Shown: in pieces, positions 1 to 6,084 of the stretch | Numbering within the stretch: position 1 is the stretch's first letter | Layout of the letters: the number at the start of each line of letters is the position of its first letter | Source of the DNA: Scatomonas sp963661545 | GTDB taxonomy: Bacteria > Bacillota > Clostridia > Lachnospirales > Lachnospiraceae | Assembly (NCBI GenBank): GCA_963661545.1 | Contig: CAVLCU010000073.1 | Span: 1-12,236, forward strand | DNA length: 12,236 nucleotides | Reading direction: 5' to 3' | Made by a program: the position numbers and the translations under genes | The notes under the pieces: model-generated | The model's database searches: none | What the model was told of the DNA's origin: nothing | The model's input: the letters and a program-made list of their open reading frames with translations, nothing else

Positions 1-106
1 ATGCCGTCAGGAATAAAATCCAGATCAGCAGAGAGCAGGGATAAAGTCCCCTGCTGCCCCAGGTTCAGTACTACCACGAAGGAAAGCACAGAAAAGGCGG
101 AGCACC
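1..106. other. Stretch before eutN, probably the end of an upstream eut gene
   Basis: No complete gene is visible here. Two + strand frames close early, at 14-16 and at 42-44, and either could be the last codons of a gene that starts outside the window. In known eut operons another eut or shell gene normally precedes eutN. A hairpin with 7-bp arms (34-40 AGCAGGG and 49-55 CCCTGCT, 8-nt loop) lies in the gap. No T-run follows it, so it is not an intrinsic terminator. The frame open through 210 overlaps eutN out of phase, has low-complexity composition, and is treated as non-coding. Confidence 0.4.
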
Positions 107-385
107 ATGAAGACAGGAAAAGTGATTGGAACTATCTGGGCGACAAGAAAAGAGGAAAAGCTGGCAGGACTGAAGCTTTTGGTGGTTCAGCCTATCAATC
201 TCCTGAATGACAAACCCATCGAGGCGCCCATCGTCGCTGCAGATATTATCGGCGCAGGGGTGGGGGAAAAGGTTCTTTACGTGGGCGGAAGCTCAGCGAG
301 GGGGGCTGCCGGAGGCCCGGATATCCCGGTGGATGCGACGGTGGTAGGGATCGTGGATGATCAGGAGATTGTGGACATAGAATAA
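107..385 (+). CDS. eutN: Ethanolamine microcompartment vertex protein EutN (EutN/CcmL family)
   Basis: The 92-residue product is a bacterial microcompartment vertex protein. Members of this family form pentamers that cap the corners of the shell, here of the ethanolamine-utilization compartment. Seen in the sequence: an N-terminal GKVIGTIWATRK strand, a LLVVQPIN strand, the glycine-rich AADIIGAGVGEKVLYVGGSSAR segment (residues 45-65) and the closing PVDATVVGIVD (75-85). These are the conserved blocks of the EutN/CcmL/PduN fold, and the length is normal for the family. The ATG at 107 follows a modest purine-rich site (GGCGGAG) at about 5 nt. eutH starts 30 bases after the stop, so the two are probably co-transcribed. 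The eut neighbours favour EutN over PduN or CcmL. Confidence 0.95.
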   Translation: MKTGKVIGTIWATRKEEKLAGLKLLVVQPINLLNDKPIEAPIVAADIIGAGVGEKVLYVGGSSARGAAGGPDIPVDATVVGIVDDQEIVDIE

Positions 386-415
386 AAAATCCGCGCAGTA
401 ACAAGGAGGAGAAGT

Positions 416-1654
416 ATGTTTCAGGAATTGATTGATGAAGTAACAAATGTTGAAGTCTTTACGGCAAGTGTGAAGGACTGGGTTTCCAATCTTTCCATCA
501 ATTCAGTCATCATGTTTATTATGATGATTTTCATGATTGTAGGGGCTATCGATAAGGTTAGAGGCAATAAACTTGGATATGGAGAGAAATTTGAGGAAGG
601 CTTCTCTGCCATGGGTCCCCTGGCTATGGCTATGGCAGGCGTGGTAGCGGCTGCCCCGGTTCTGGCCACTATCCTCAAGCCCCTGATTGTTCCCGTCTAC
701 CGTCTGCTGGGTGCTGACCCTGCCATGTTCGCCACTACCCTGCTGGCCTGTGATATGGGTGGTTATCCCCTGGCCATGGAATTGGCCGCCAATGAGGCGG
801 TGGGTAATTATGCCGGTTTGATCCTGGGCAGTATGATGGGACCCACCATCGTATTTACCATCCCTGTTGCCCTGTCTATCATTAAGAAGGAAGATAAGCC
901 CTATCTGGGAGCCGGTATCCTTGCCGGTATGATTACCATTTTCCTGGGCTGTATCGCCGGTGGTCTTGTTATGAATATGACCCAGTATAAGATGGACATC
1001 GGAAGCATTCTGGTGAATTTGATTCCCGTTATTATTATTGCGGCTCTGATCATTCTGGGTCTATGGTTCAAACCCAAACAAATGATCAGCGGCTTTGATA
1101 AGTTCGGTACCGGTGTTACCATAGTGATCACCATCTTGACCATGATCGCTGTATTTGAATACCAGACCGGCATCAAGTTCCCCCTCTTTGATACTATGGT
1201 TGAGCCGGATGCAAGCGGTACGATTCCTCTGGAATCCGGTCTTCTGGTCTGCGGTCAGATTGCCATCGTTCTGATTGGTGCCTTCCCCATGGTGCTTTGG
1301 ATTACCAGAACCTTTGGCAAGGCCTTGAACGCCCTGGGCAAGGCTCTTGGCATGGACGAGAATGGTTCTGCCGGTCTTGTGGCGACACTGGCCAACAATA
1401 TTGCCATGTTTAATATTCTGGACAAAATGAATGCCAAGGGCAAGCTGCTGAATATCGCCTTTGCGGTAAGTGCTGCCTTTGTATTCGGCGATCATCTGGG
1501 CTTTGCCGCCGGCGTCAATTCGGAGATGATCTTCCCTGTTATTGTGGGTAAGCTGGTGGCCGGTGTCACTGCCTTGCTGCTGGCCAATCTTCTTGCTCCC
1601 AAGCTTCTCTCCAAGGTAGAGGCTACCGTGGCAGAGGAGAAGGGGAAAAAGTAA
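416..1654 (+). CDS. eutH: Ethanolamine permease EutH
   Basis: This 412-residue integral membrane protein is the EutH family transporter, which brings ethanolamine into the cell. Family hallmarks seen: IMFIMMIFMIVGAIDKV as the first membrane span (about 32-48), FEEGFSAMGPLAMAM, LLACDMGGYPLA (109-120), LGSMMGPTIVFTIPVAL (137-153), GCIAGG and FGDHLGFAAGVNSEMI (357-372). About ten to eleven hydrophobic spans can be traced. The start is fixed by a strong AGGAGG at 404-409, 6 nt from the ATG. That start gives about 28 residues of charged, partly amphipathic sequence before the first span, longer than the EutH N-termini I remember. The C-terminus is short and lysine-rich. The gene lies between eutN and eutQ, as in other Firmicute eut operons. 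Confidence 0.97.
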   Translation: MFQELIDEVTNVEVFTASVKDWVSNLSINSVIMFIMMIFMIVGAIDKVRGNKLGYGEKFEEGFSAMGPLAMAMAGVVAAAPVLATILKPLIVPVYRLLGADPAMFATTLLACDMGGYPLAMELAANEAVGNYAGLILGSMMGPTIVFTIPVALSIIKKEDKPYLGAGILAGMITIFLGCIAGGLVMNMTQYKMDIGSILVNLIPVIIIAALIILGLWFKPKQMISGFDKFGTGVTIVITILTMIAVFEYQTGIKFPLFDTMVEPDASGTIPLESGLLVCGQIAIVLIGAFPMVLWITRTFGKALNALGKALGMDENGSAGLVATLANNIAMFNILDKMNAKGKLLNIAFAVSAAFVFGDHLGFAAGVNSEMIFPVIVGKLVAGVTALLLANLLAPKLLSKVEATVAEEKGKK

Positions 1655-1664
1655 ACGTCCATGT

Positions 1665-1678
1665 TGCACAGCTGTGCA
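1665..1678. repeat. Perfect 14-bp palindrome after eutH
   Basis: TGCACAGCTGTGCA reads identically on both strands and lies 10 bases after the eutH stop. It has no unpaired centre, so a DNA-binding site or chance symmetry is more natural than an RNA hairpin. No T-run follows, so it is not a terminator. Confidence 0.5.
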
Positions 1679-1690
1679 GCCCCAGCATGA

Positions 1691-1747
1691 ATGAAAGCCG
1701 ACTGCTCCGCGCTACGCGCTCTCGCAGTCGCCGTCCGGGGCTTTCAT
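1691..1747. repeat. Compound inverted repeat between eutH and eutQ
   Basis: A nested dyad fills most of the 108-base gap. The outer arms are ATGAAAGCC (1691-1699) and GGCTTTCAT (1739-1747). Directly inside are GACTGC (1700-1705) and GCAGTC (1724-1729), and at the centre CGCG/CGCG pairs around a 3-nt loop (1708-1718). The right side has a 9-nt bulge (1730-1738). The folded RNA would end about 4 nt before the eutQ ribosome site. There is no T-run, so it is not a standard terminator. It could be an mRNA processing or stability element, or a copy of a dispersed REP-like repeat; which of these cannot be told from one window. Confidence 0.65.
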
Positions 1748-1762
1748 AGTCAGGAGATAGAT

Positions 1763-2197
1763 ATGAATATAAGTGAAGAACTGATTCGCCGGGTTATCCA
1801 GAAGATTCTGGAGGAGTCTGCCCAGGAGGGTGCGGACAAAGAAGACTTTGTGAAAGAAAAGGATCCCAGTGGCATCATTAAAATCAAGACAGATACGGTC
1901 AAGTGTGAACCCTTCCAGCAGAAGGGGGTGGCTCTGAAGGACGTGGTTACCCTGGAGGAGGCCCCCAGGATGGGCTGTGGGATTATGGAGCTGGACCATA
2001 CCAGCTTCGAGTGGACCCTTACCTACGATGAGTACGACCTGGTGATCGACGGCCTGCTGGAGATCGAGATTGATGGCCGGGTGGTAACCGGGAATCCCGG
2101 AGATATCATCTATATTCCCAGGAATTCCCACATCCATTTTCAAACTCCCACCAAGGCCAGATATGCCTACTTCGTCTATCCCGCAGATTGGCAATAG
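1763..2197 (+). CDS. eutQ: Ethanolamine utilization protein EutQ, short cupin form
   Basis: The product is 144 residues from the ATG at 1763, which follows AGGAG (1752-1756) by 6 nt. An in-frame ATG at 1691 is rejected because its extra codons lie in the intergenic inverted repeat. Residues about 45-144 match the EutQ cupin: GCGIMELDHTSFEWTLTYDE, then YDLVIDGLLEIEIDG (91-105), GNPGDIIYIPRNSHIHF (110-126) and a terminal YFVYPADW. The metal-binding histidines of standard cupin motif 1 are absent, as I recall for other EutQ proteins. Salmonella EutQ (about 229 aa) is longer and has reported acetate kinase activity and a role in compartment assembly. Whether this short form keeps that activity is unknown. 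Residues 3-18 form an amphipathic helix with paired hydrophobics (LI, VI, IL), joined to the cupin by an acidic linker, like a microcompartment targeting peptide. Confidence 0.92.
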   Translation: MNISEELIRRVIQKILEESAQEGADKEDFVKEKDPSGIIKIKTDTVKCEPFQQKGVALKDVVTLEEAPRMGCGIMELDHTSFEWTLTYDEYDLVIDGLLEIEIDGRVVTGNPGDIIYIPRNSHIHFQTPTKARYAYFVYPADWQ

Positions 2198-2211
2198 TCC
2201 TGCCGCCGGTA

Positions 2212-2240
2212 TCGACAAAGTTCCTCCAATGTGCTATGAT
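2212..2240 (+). promoter_or_regulatory. Sigma-A-type promoter for hisH-hisF
   Basis: TCGACA (2212-2217) is followed by a 17-bp spacer and TATGAT (2235-2240). Each box matches the consensus at five of six positions. The -35 box begins 15 bases after the eutQ stop, and the predicted start of transcription is about 40 bases before hisH. No terminator is visible between eutQ and this promoter, so eut readthrough into the his genes remains possible. Confidence 0.75.
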
Positions 2241-2286
2241 GTTGGCATGTTGGGGGAATTTTGTTTGTAGTGGAGGAAATGGCTCA

Positions 2287-2904
2287 ATGATAGCAATGAT
2301 CGATTATGACGCAGGCAATATCAGAAGTGTGGAGAAGGCTTTGCAGCTTCTGGGGCAGGAGGTGGTGCTGACCCGGCAGAAGGAGGAACTGCTGGAGGCG
2401 GATCATGTGATCCTGCCGGGGGTAGGCAGCTTTGGGGATGCCATGGAGAATCTGCGGCAGTTTGACTTGATTCCTGTGATTCATGAGATCGTGGATGGAG
2501 GAATCCCTTTCCTGGGGATCTGCCTGGGTCTGCAGCTTTTGTTTGAGACCAGCGAGGAGAGTCCGGGAGCCGTCGGCCTGGGGATCCTGAAGGGCAGGAT
2601 CCGGAAGATTCCCAAGACGCCGGGCTTGAAGATTCCCCATATGGGATGGAATTCCCTGGGGCTTCAGAATCAGGGAAGGCTCTTTCAGGGGATTTCCCAG
2701 GAGCCTTATGTATATTTTGTCCATTCCTACTACCTGCAGGCGGAGGATGAGGGGATTGTGACGGCAGTGACGGATTATGGAACCCAAATCCATGCCTCCG
2801 TGGAGAAGGGCAATGTATTTGCCTGCCAATTCCACCCGGAGAAAAGCTCCCAGGTGGGTCTGCAGATCTTGAAGAATTTCATTGCCGTGGGAAGGGAGGC
2901 CTGA
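2287..2904 (+). CDS. hisH: Imidazole glycerol phosphate synthase, glutaminase subunit HisH
   Basis: The 205-residue product is the class I glutamine amidotransferase subunit of imidazole glycerol phosphate synthase. It releases ammonia from glutamine and passes it to HisF for histidine and AICAR formation. Seen: N-terminal IDYDAGNIRSV, oxyanion loop PGVGSFGDAM (44-53), nucleophile Cys79 in GICLGLQLLF, PHMGWN (117-122), and the catalytic His183 and Glu185 in QFHPEKS. The reading frame extends further upstream, but the start at 2287 aligns with HisH proteins and has GGAGG at 2272-2276; a second ATG at 2296 is a weaker alternative. Only 2 bases separate the stop from hisF, so translation is probably coupled. 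hisA, which commonly lies between the two, is absent here. Confidence 0.97.
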   Translation: MIAMIDYDAGNIRSVEKALQLLGQEVVLTRQKEELLEADHVILPGVGSFGDAMENLRQFDLIPVIHEIVDGGIPFLGICLGLQLLFETSEESPGAVGLGILKGRIRKIPKTPGLKIPHMGWNSLGLQNQGRLFQGISQEPYVYFVHSYYLQAEDEGIVTAVTDYGTQIHASVEKGNVFACQFHPEKSSQVGLQILKNFIAVGREA

Positions 2905-2906
2905 GC

Positions 2907-3668
2907 ATGTTCACCAAGCGTATTATCCCCTGTCTGGATGTGAACCGGGGCAGGGTTGTAAAGGGTGTGAATTTTGTCAATCTCCAGGATGCAGGGGATC
3001 CGGTAGAGATTGCCAAGGCCTATGACCAGGCGGGGGCGGATGAGGTGGTATTTCTGGATATCACGGCTTCCAGCGACCACAGGGCTACTGTGGCGGATAT
3101 GGTAAGCCGGGTGGCAGAGACGGTCTTTATCCCCTTTACTGTGGGGGGCGGGATCCGCACGGTGGAGGATTTCAAGCTGCTGCTGCGGGAGGGGGCAGAT
3201 AAGATCTCCGTGAATTCCTCGGCTATCGAGAATCCCCATCTGATCAGTGAGGCAGCCCTAAAGTTTGGCAGTCAATGTGTGGTAGTTGCCATCGACGCCA
3301 AAAGGCGGCCGGATGGCAGCGGTTGGAATATCTATAAGCACGGGGGCCGCCTGGATGTGGGAATAGATGCCCTGGAATGGGCAGCCCAGGTAGAGCAGCT
3401 GGGGGCAGGGGAGATCCTCCTGACCAGCATGGACTGCGACGGAACCAAGAGTGGATATGACCTGGACTTGACCCGCAGGATCGCAGAAACCGTGAAGATC
3501 CCGGTGATTGCCTCCGGAGGAGCCGGAACAAAGGAACATTTCTATGACGCCCTGACGGAGGGCAAGGCGGACGCAGCGCTGGCCGCCTCCCTCTTCCATT
3601 ACAAGGAGCTGGAGATCCGGGAAGTGAAGGAATACCTGCGCTGTCGCGGCGTGTCCGTACGTTTGTAG
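2907..3668 (+). CDS. hisF: Imidazole glycerol phosphate synthase, cyclase subunit HisF
   Basis: This 253-residue (beta/alpha)8 barrel accepts ammonia from HisH and converts the PRFAR intermediate to imidazole glycerol phosphate and AICAR. The catalytic residues are at their standard positions: Asp11 in IIPCLDVNRGRVVKG and Asp130 in VVVAIDAKR. Other blocks are VFLDITAS (48-55), the phosphate loop FTVGGGIRTVEDF (77-89), ADKISVNSSA (97-106), LTSMDCDGTKSGYD (172-185) and VIASGGAGTKEHF (200-212). Length and motifs are fully canonical, which argues against the HisF-like proteins of surface-sugar pathways. GGGAGG (2894-2899) inside the end of hisH serves as its ribosome site. ung follows after 15 bases. 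Confidence 0.98.
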   Translation: MFTKRIIPCLDVNRGRVVKGVNFVNLQDAGDPVEIAKAYDQAGADEVVFLDITASSDHRATVADMVSRVAETVFIPFTVGGGIRTVEDFKLLLREGADKISVNSSAIENPHLISEAALKFGSQCVVVAIDAKRRPDGSGWNIYKHGGRLDVGIDALEWAAQVEQLGAGEILLTSMDCDGTKSGYDLDLTRRIAETVKIPVIASGGAGTKEHFYDALTEGKADAALAASLFHYKELEIREVKEYLRCRGVSVRL

Positions 3669-3683
3669 GAAGGAGGAGGGCAG

Positions 3684-4361
3684 ATGCCGCCGATTGCAGG
3701 AGAGTGGGCCAGGGCTTTGGAGGGAGAATTCCGGAAACCCTATTACAAGAAACTGTTTACCTTTGTGGGGGAGGAATATCGAAGCAAAAGAATCTATCCC
3801 CCCGCCCAGGATATTTTTAACGCCTTTCATTTTACCCCCCTGGATCAGGTCAAGGTAGTAATTCTGGGACAGGATCCCTATCATGAAGAAGGGCAGGCTC
3901 ACGGATTGAGCTTTTCCGTGAAGCCGGGGATCGACATCCCCCCCTCTCTGGTAAATATTTACAAGGAACTGGAGGATGACCTGGGCTGTTATATTCCCAA
4001 CCATGGCTATCTGGAGAAATGGGCTCGCCAGGGGGTCATGCTGCTGAATACGGTATTGACTGTCCGGGCCCATCAGGCCAATTCCCACAAGAATATGGGA
4101 TGGGAGGAATTCACAGATGCCGCCATCCGGATCCTGGCAGACCAGGATCGGCCTCTGGTATTCATTCTCTGGGGAAGGCCGGCCCAGCAGAAGAAGGCTA
4201 TGATCCATAACCCCAGACATCTGGTGCTGGAGTCCCCCCACCCCAGTCCCCTGTCGGCTTACCGGGGCTTCTTCGGCAGCCGTCCATTTTCCAAAACCAA
4301 TGATTACCTGACCCGGCATGGCCTTGCCCCCATTGACTGGCAGATAGAGAATCAGAATTGA
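3684..4361 (+). CDS. ung: Uracil-DNA glycosylase, family 1
   Basis: This 225-residue enzyme removes uracil from DNA and starts base excision repair. It carries all family 1 motifs: the catalytic water-activating loop GQDPYH (62-67, with Asp64), GLSFSV (74-79, with the phenylalanine that stacks on uracil), LLNTVLTV (120-127, with Asn122 for uracil recognition), and HPSPLSAYRGFFGSRPF (186-202) with His186 as the catalytic histidine and the leucine loop. Length is close to E. coli Ung (229). A strong AGGAGGAGGG (3671-3680) lies just before the ATG and overlaps the end of the hisF region. The gene is therefore in the same transcription unit as hisHF, probably by position rather than pathway. Confidence 0.98.
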   Translation: MPPIAGEWARALEGEFRKPYYKKLFTFVGEEYRSKRIYPPAQDIFNAFHFTPLDQVKVVILGQDPYHEEGQAHGLSFSVKPGIDIPPSLVNIYKELEDDLGCYIPNHGYLEKWARQGVMLLNTVLTVRAHQANSHKNMGWEEFTDAAIRILADQDRPLVFILWGRPAQQKKAMIHNPRHLVLESPHPSPLSAYRGFFGSRPFSKTNDYLTRHGLAPIDWQIENQN

Positions 4362-4382
4362 TCTGTGCTAAAGGAGACAGTA

Positions 4383-6008
4383 ATGTCAAGAAAGAACTCG
4401 TTGATCAAGAATGCATCCATTCTTATGGTTGCCTCCATTATCTCAAGAATTATCGGCTTGATCTACCGCCGGCCCCTGGGAGCTGTGCTGGGGTCTGTGG
4501 GTCTGGGTTATTATGGATATGCCAGCAATCTCTATTCGATCCTCCTGCTGGTATCTTCCTATAGTATTCCCATGGCGGTATCCAAGATCGTTTCGGAACG
4601 GCTGGCTCTCAAGCAATACAAAAATGCCCGCAAGGTCTTTCAAGGAGCCTTGATGTATGGGGCCCTGGTGGGGGGGATTACGGCTTTGGTGGCCTTCTTC
4701 GGATGTGGTATCCTGCTGCCGGCCAATCAGCAAAATGCAGCCCCTGCCCTGCAAGTATTGGCTCCCACCATCTTCCTTTCCGCTATTCTGGGCGTTCTGC
4801 GGGGGTATTTTCAAGCCCACCGCACCATGACCCCCACCTCCATTTCCCAGATCGCAGAGCAGGTGGTCAATGCCATTGTCAGTGTACTGGCTGCCTGGAT
4901 CCTGATCCGAACCTTCGCCCCGGAAGGGGGTACAGCTGCTGCCATCTATGGATCGGTAGGCGGAACCCTGGGAACCGGCGCCGGCGTGGTGACCGGTCTG
5001 GCTTTTATGGTCTTTGTCTACCTGGTCAACCGACCCATTTTCAACCGACAGGCTGCCAGAGACCGGCACCGCAGGGAAGAAAGCTACCCAGAGATCTTTC
5101 GGATCATCTTCTTCATGGTTACCCCCATTATCTTCACTACCTTTATCAACAATGCCAGCAACTATCTGGACAGCTACCTGCATTCCAGTATCCTGGGTCT
5201 GCAAGGGGTGTCAGCGGAGAGCATCTCGGCAGCCTATGGAGAATTCAGCAACTATTATCTGCCGGTGATCAACATTCCCCTGGCTATGGCCTCTGCCTCC
5301 GCCTCGGCCCTGATGCCGGAGGTATCCTCCCAGTATGCGGTAGGAGACCGCAGAGAGGCCAACCGCCAGATCAATCAGACCATTCGCCTGACTATGTTTA
5401 TCTGTATTCCCGCCACGGTAGGGCTGACGGTATTGGCCTTTCCCATTATGGGGGTTCTCTTCCCCTCTGCCACAGCTCTGGCCGCCAGGCTTTTGATGAC
5501 CGGCTCCCTCTATGTGATCTTCACGGCTCTGGCCACCATCACCGGGAGTGTTCTCCAGTCCATTGGCCAGCAGAAGGTGGCCATGATCCATGCAGGGATT
5601 GCCCTGCTCATCAATCTGGTGGGCCTGGCCATCCTGCTGCTGGTATTTCCCCAGATCGATATCTATGGGGTGATGCTGGCCAATATCCTTTTTTCTGTCA
5701 TCTATTGCCTGCTGAACGGCAGGGCTTTGCGGAAATATCTGGGATACAGAAATGAGATAAAAAAGACCTACCTGGAACCCCTGGCAGCCTCAGCCCTTAT
5801 GGGAGGGGGAGCCGCCGGAATCTATTACGGCCTCTTCGCCCTCACCAGGCGCCCCTTTGTCTGCCTGGTCCTTGCCATATTGGCAGCCCTTCTTCTCTAC
5901 CTGGTATCCTATGTCATCCTGTCCAAGACCACCCAGGAGGAGCTGCGGCATTATCCCCTGGGCAATCGTCTGGTGCAGGTGCTCCGCCTCCTGCATGTGT
6001 ATCGCTAA
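4383..6008 (+). CDS. SpoVB/YtgP (MurJ-like) family lipid-linked oligosaccharide flippase
   Basis: The 541-residue polytopic membrane protein belongs to the MVF/MOP exporter superfamily, in the branch with B. subtilis SpoVB and YtgP. About 14 membrane spans can be traced. Family blocks seen: the N-terminal ASILMVASIISRIIGLIYR (11-29), LGYYGYASNLYSILLLVSS (41-59), LRGYFQAHRTMTPTSISQ (139-156) and NYLDSYLHSSIL in the middle of the chain. YtgP is a MurJ-type lipid II flippase and SpoVB acts in spore cortex synthesis; sequence inspection does not decide between them, so no symbol is given. The length is closer to YtgP (544) than to SpoVB (518). The ATG at 4383 has AAGGAG (4371-4376) at 6 nt and is preferred over an in-frame GTG at 4365. 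It is the last gene before a strong terminator. Confidence 0.9.
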   Translation: MSRKNSLIKNASILMVASIISRIIGLIYRRPLGAVLGSVGLGYYGYASNLYSILLLVSSYSIPMAVSKIVSERLALKQYKNARKVFQGALMYGALVGGITALVAFFGCGILLPANQQNAAPALQVLAPTIFLSAILGVLRGYFQAHRTMTPTSISQIAEQVVNAIVSVLAAWILIRTFAPEGGTAAAIYGSVGGTLGTGAGVVTGLAFMVFVYLVNRPIFNRQAARDRHRREESYPEIFRIIFFMVTPIIFTTFINNASNYLDSYLHSSILGLQGVSAESISAAYGEFSNYYLPVINIPLAMASASASALMPEVSSQYAVGDRREANRQINQTIRLTMFICIPATVGLTVLAFPIMGVLFPSATALAARLLMTGSLYVIFTALATITGSVLQSIGQQKVAMIHAGIALLINLVGLAILLLVFPQIDIYGVMLANILFSVIYCLLNGRALRKYLGYRNEIKKTYLEPLAASALMGGGAAGIYYGLFALTRRPFVCLVLAILAALLLYLVSYVILSKTTQEELRHYPLGNRLVQVLRLLHVYR

Positions 6009-6023
6009 GGGCGAAGAGATAGC

Positions 6024-6072
6024 AAAAAGCGCCCCCGGCAGAAGAGAAATCTTCTTCCGGGGGCGCTTTTTT
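6024..6072. terminator. Bidirectional intrinsic terminator between the flippase and activase genes
   Basis: The left arm AAAAAGCGCCCCCGG (6024-6038) pairs exactly with CCGGGGGCGCTTTTT (6057-6071). After one mismatch the stem continues with AGAAGA/TCTTCT and closes on a GAAA tetraloop (6046-6049). An A-run on one side and a T-run on the other let it work in both directions. It ends the hisH-to-flippase run on the + strand and the convergent activase gene on the - strand. Confidence 0.95.
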
Positions 6073-6084
6073 GGGGGGCAGGGC

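Noticed and set aside
34..55. Hairpin before eutN as an EutV (ANTAR) antitermination site
   Set aside because: The loop is 8 nt and lacks the hexaloop pattern with conserved A and G, there is no second matching hairpin, and no terminator follows.
2287..3668. HisH/HisF-like pair for surface sugar amidation (WbuY/WbuZ type)
   Set aside because: Both proteins keep the full canonical histidine-pathway residues, including Asp11 and Asp130 of HisF, and no sugar-nucleotide genes lie nearby.
3258..4319. Long open frame of 353 codons on the - strand across hisF and ung
   Set aside because: It is antisense to two genes with complete catalytic motifs, shows no recognisable domain, and is explained by codon bias on the coding strand.
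4703..5755. Open frame of 350 codons on the + strand within the flippase gene
   Set aside because: It is rich in Gly, Pro, Arg, His and Cys with no hydrophobic pattern, typical of an out-of-frame translation of a membrane protein gene.
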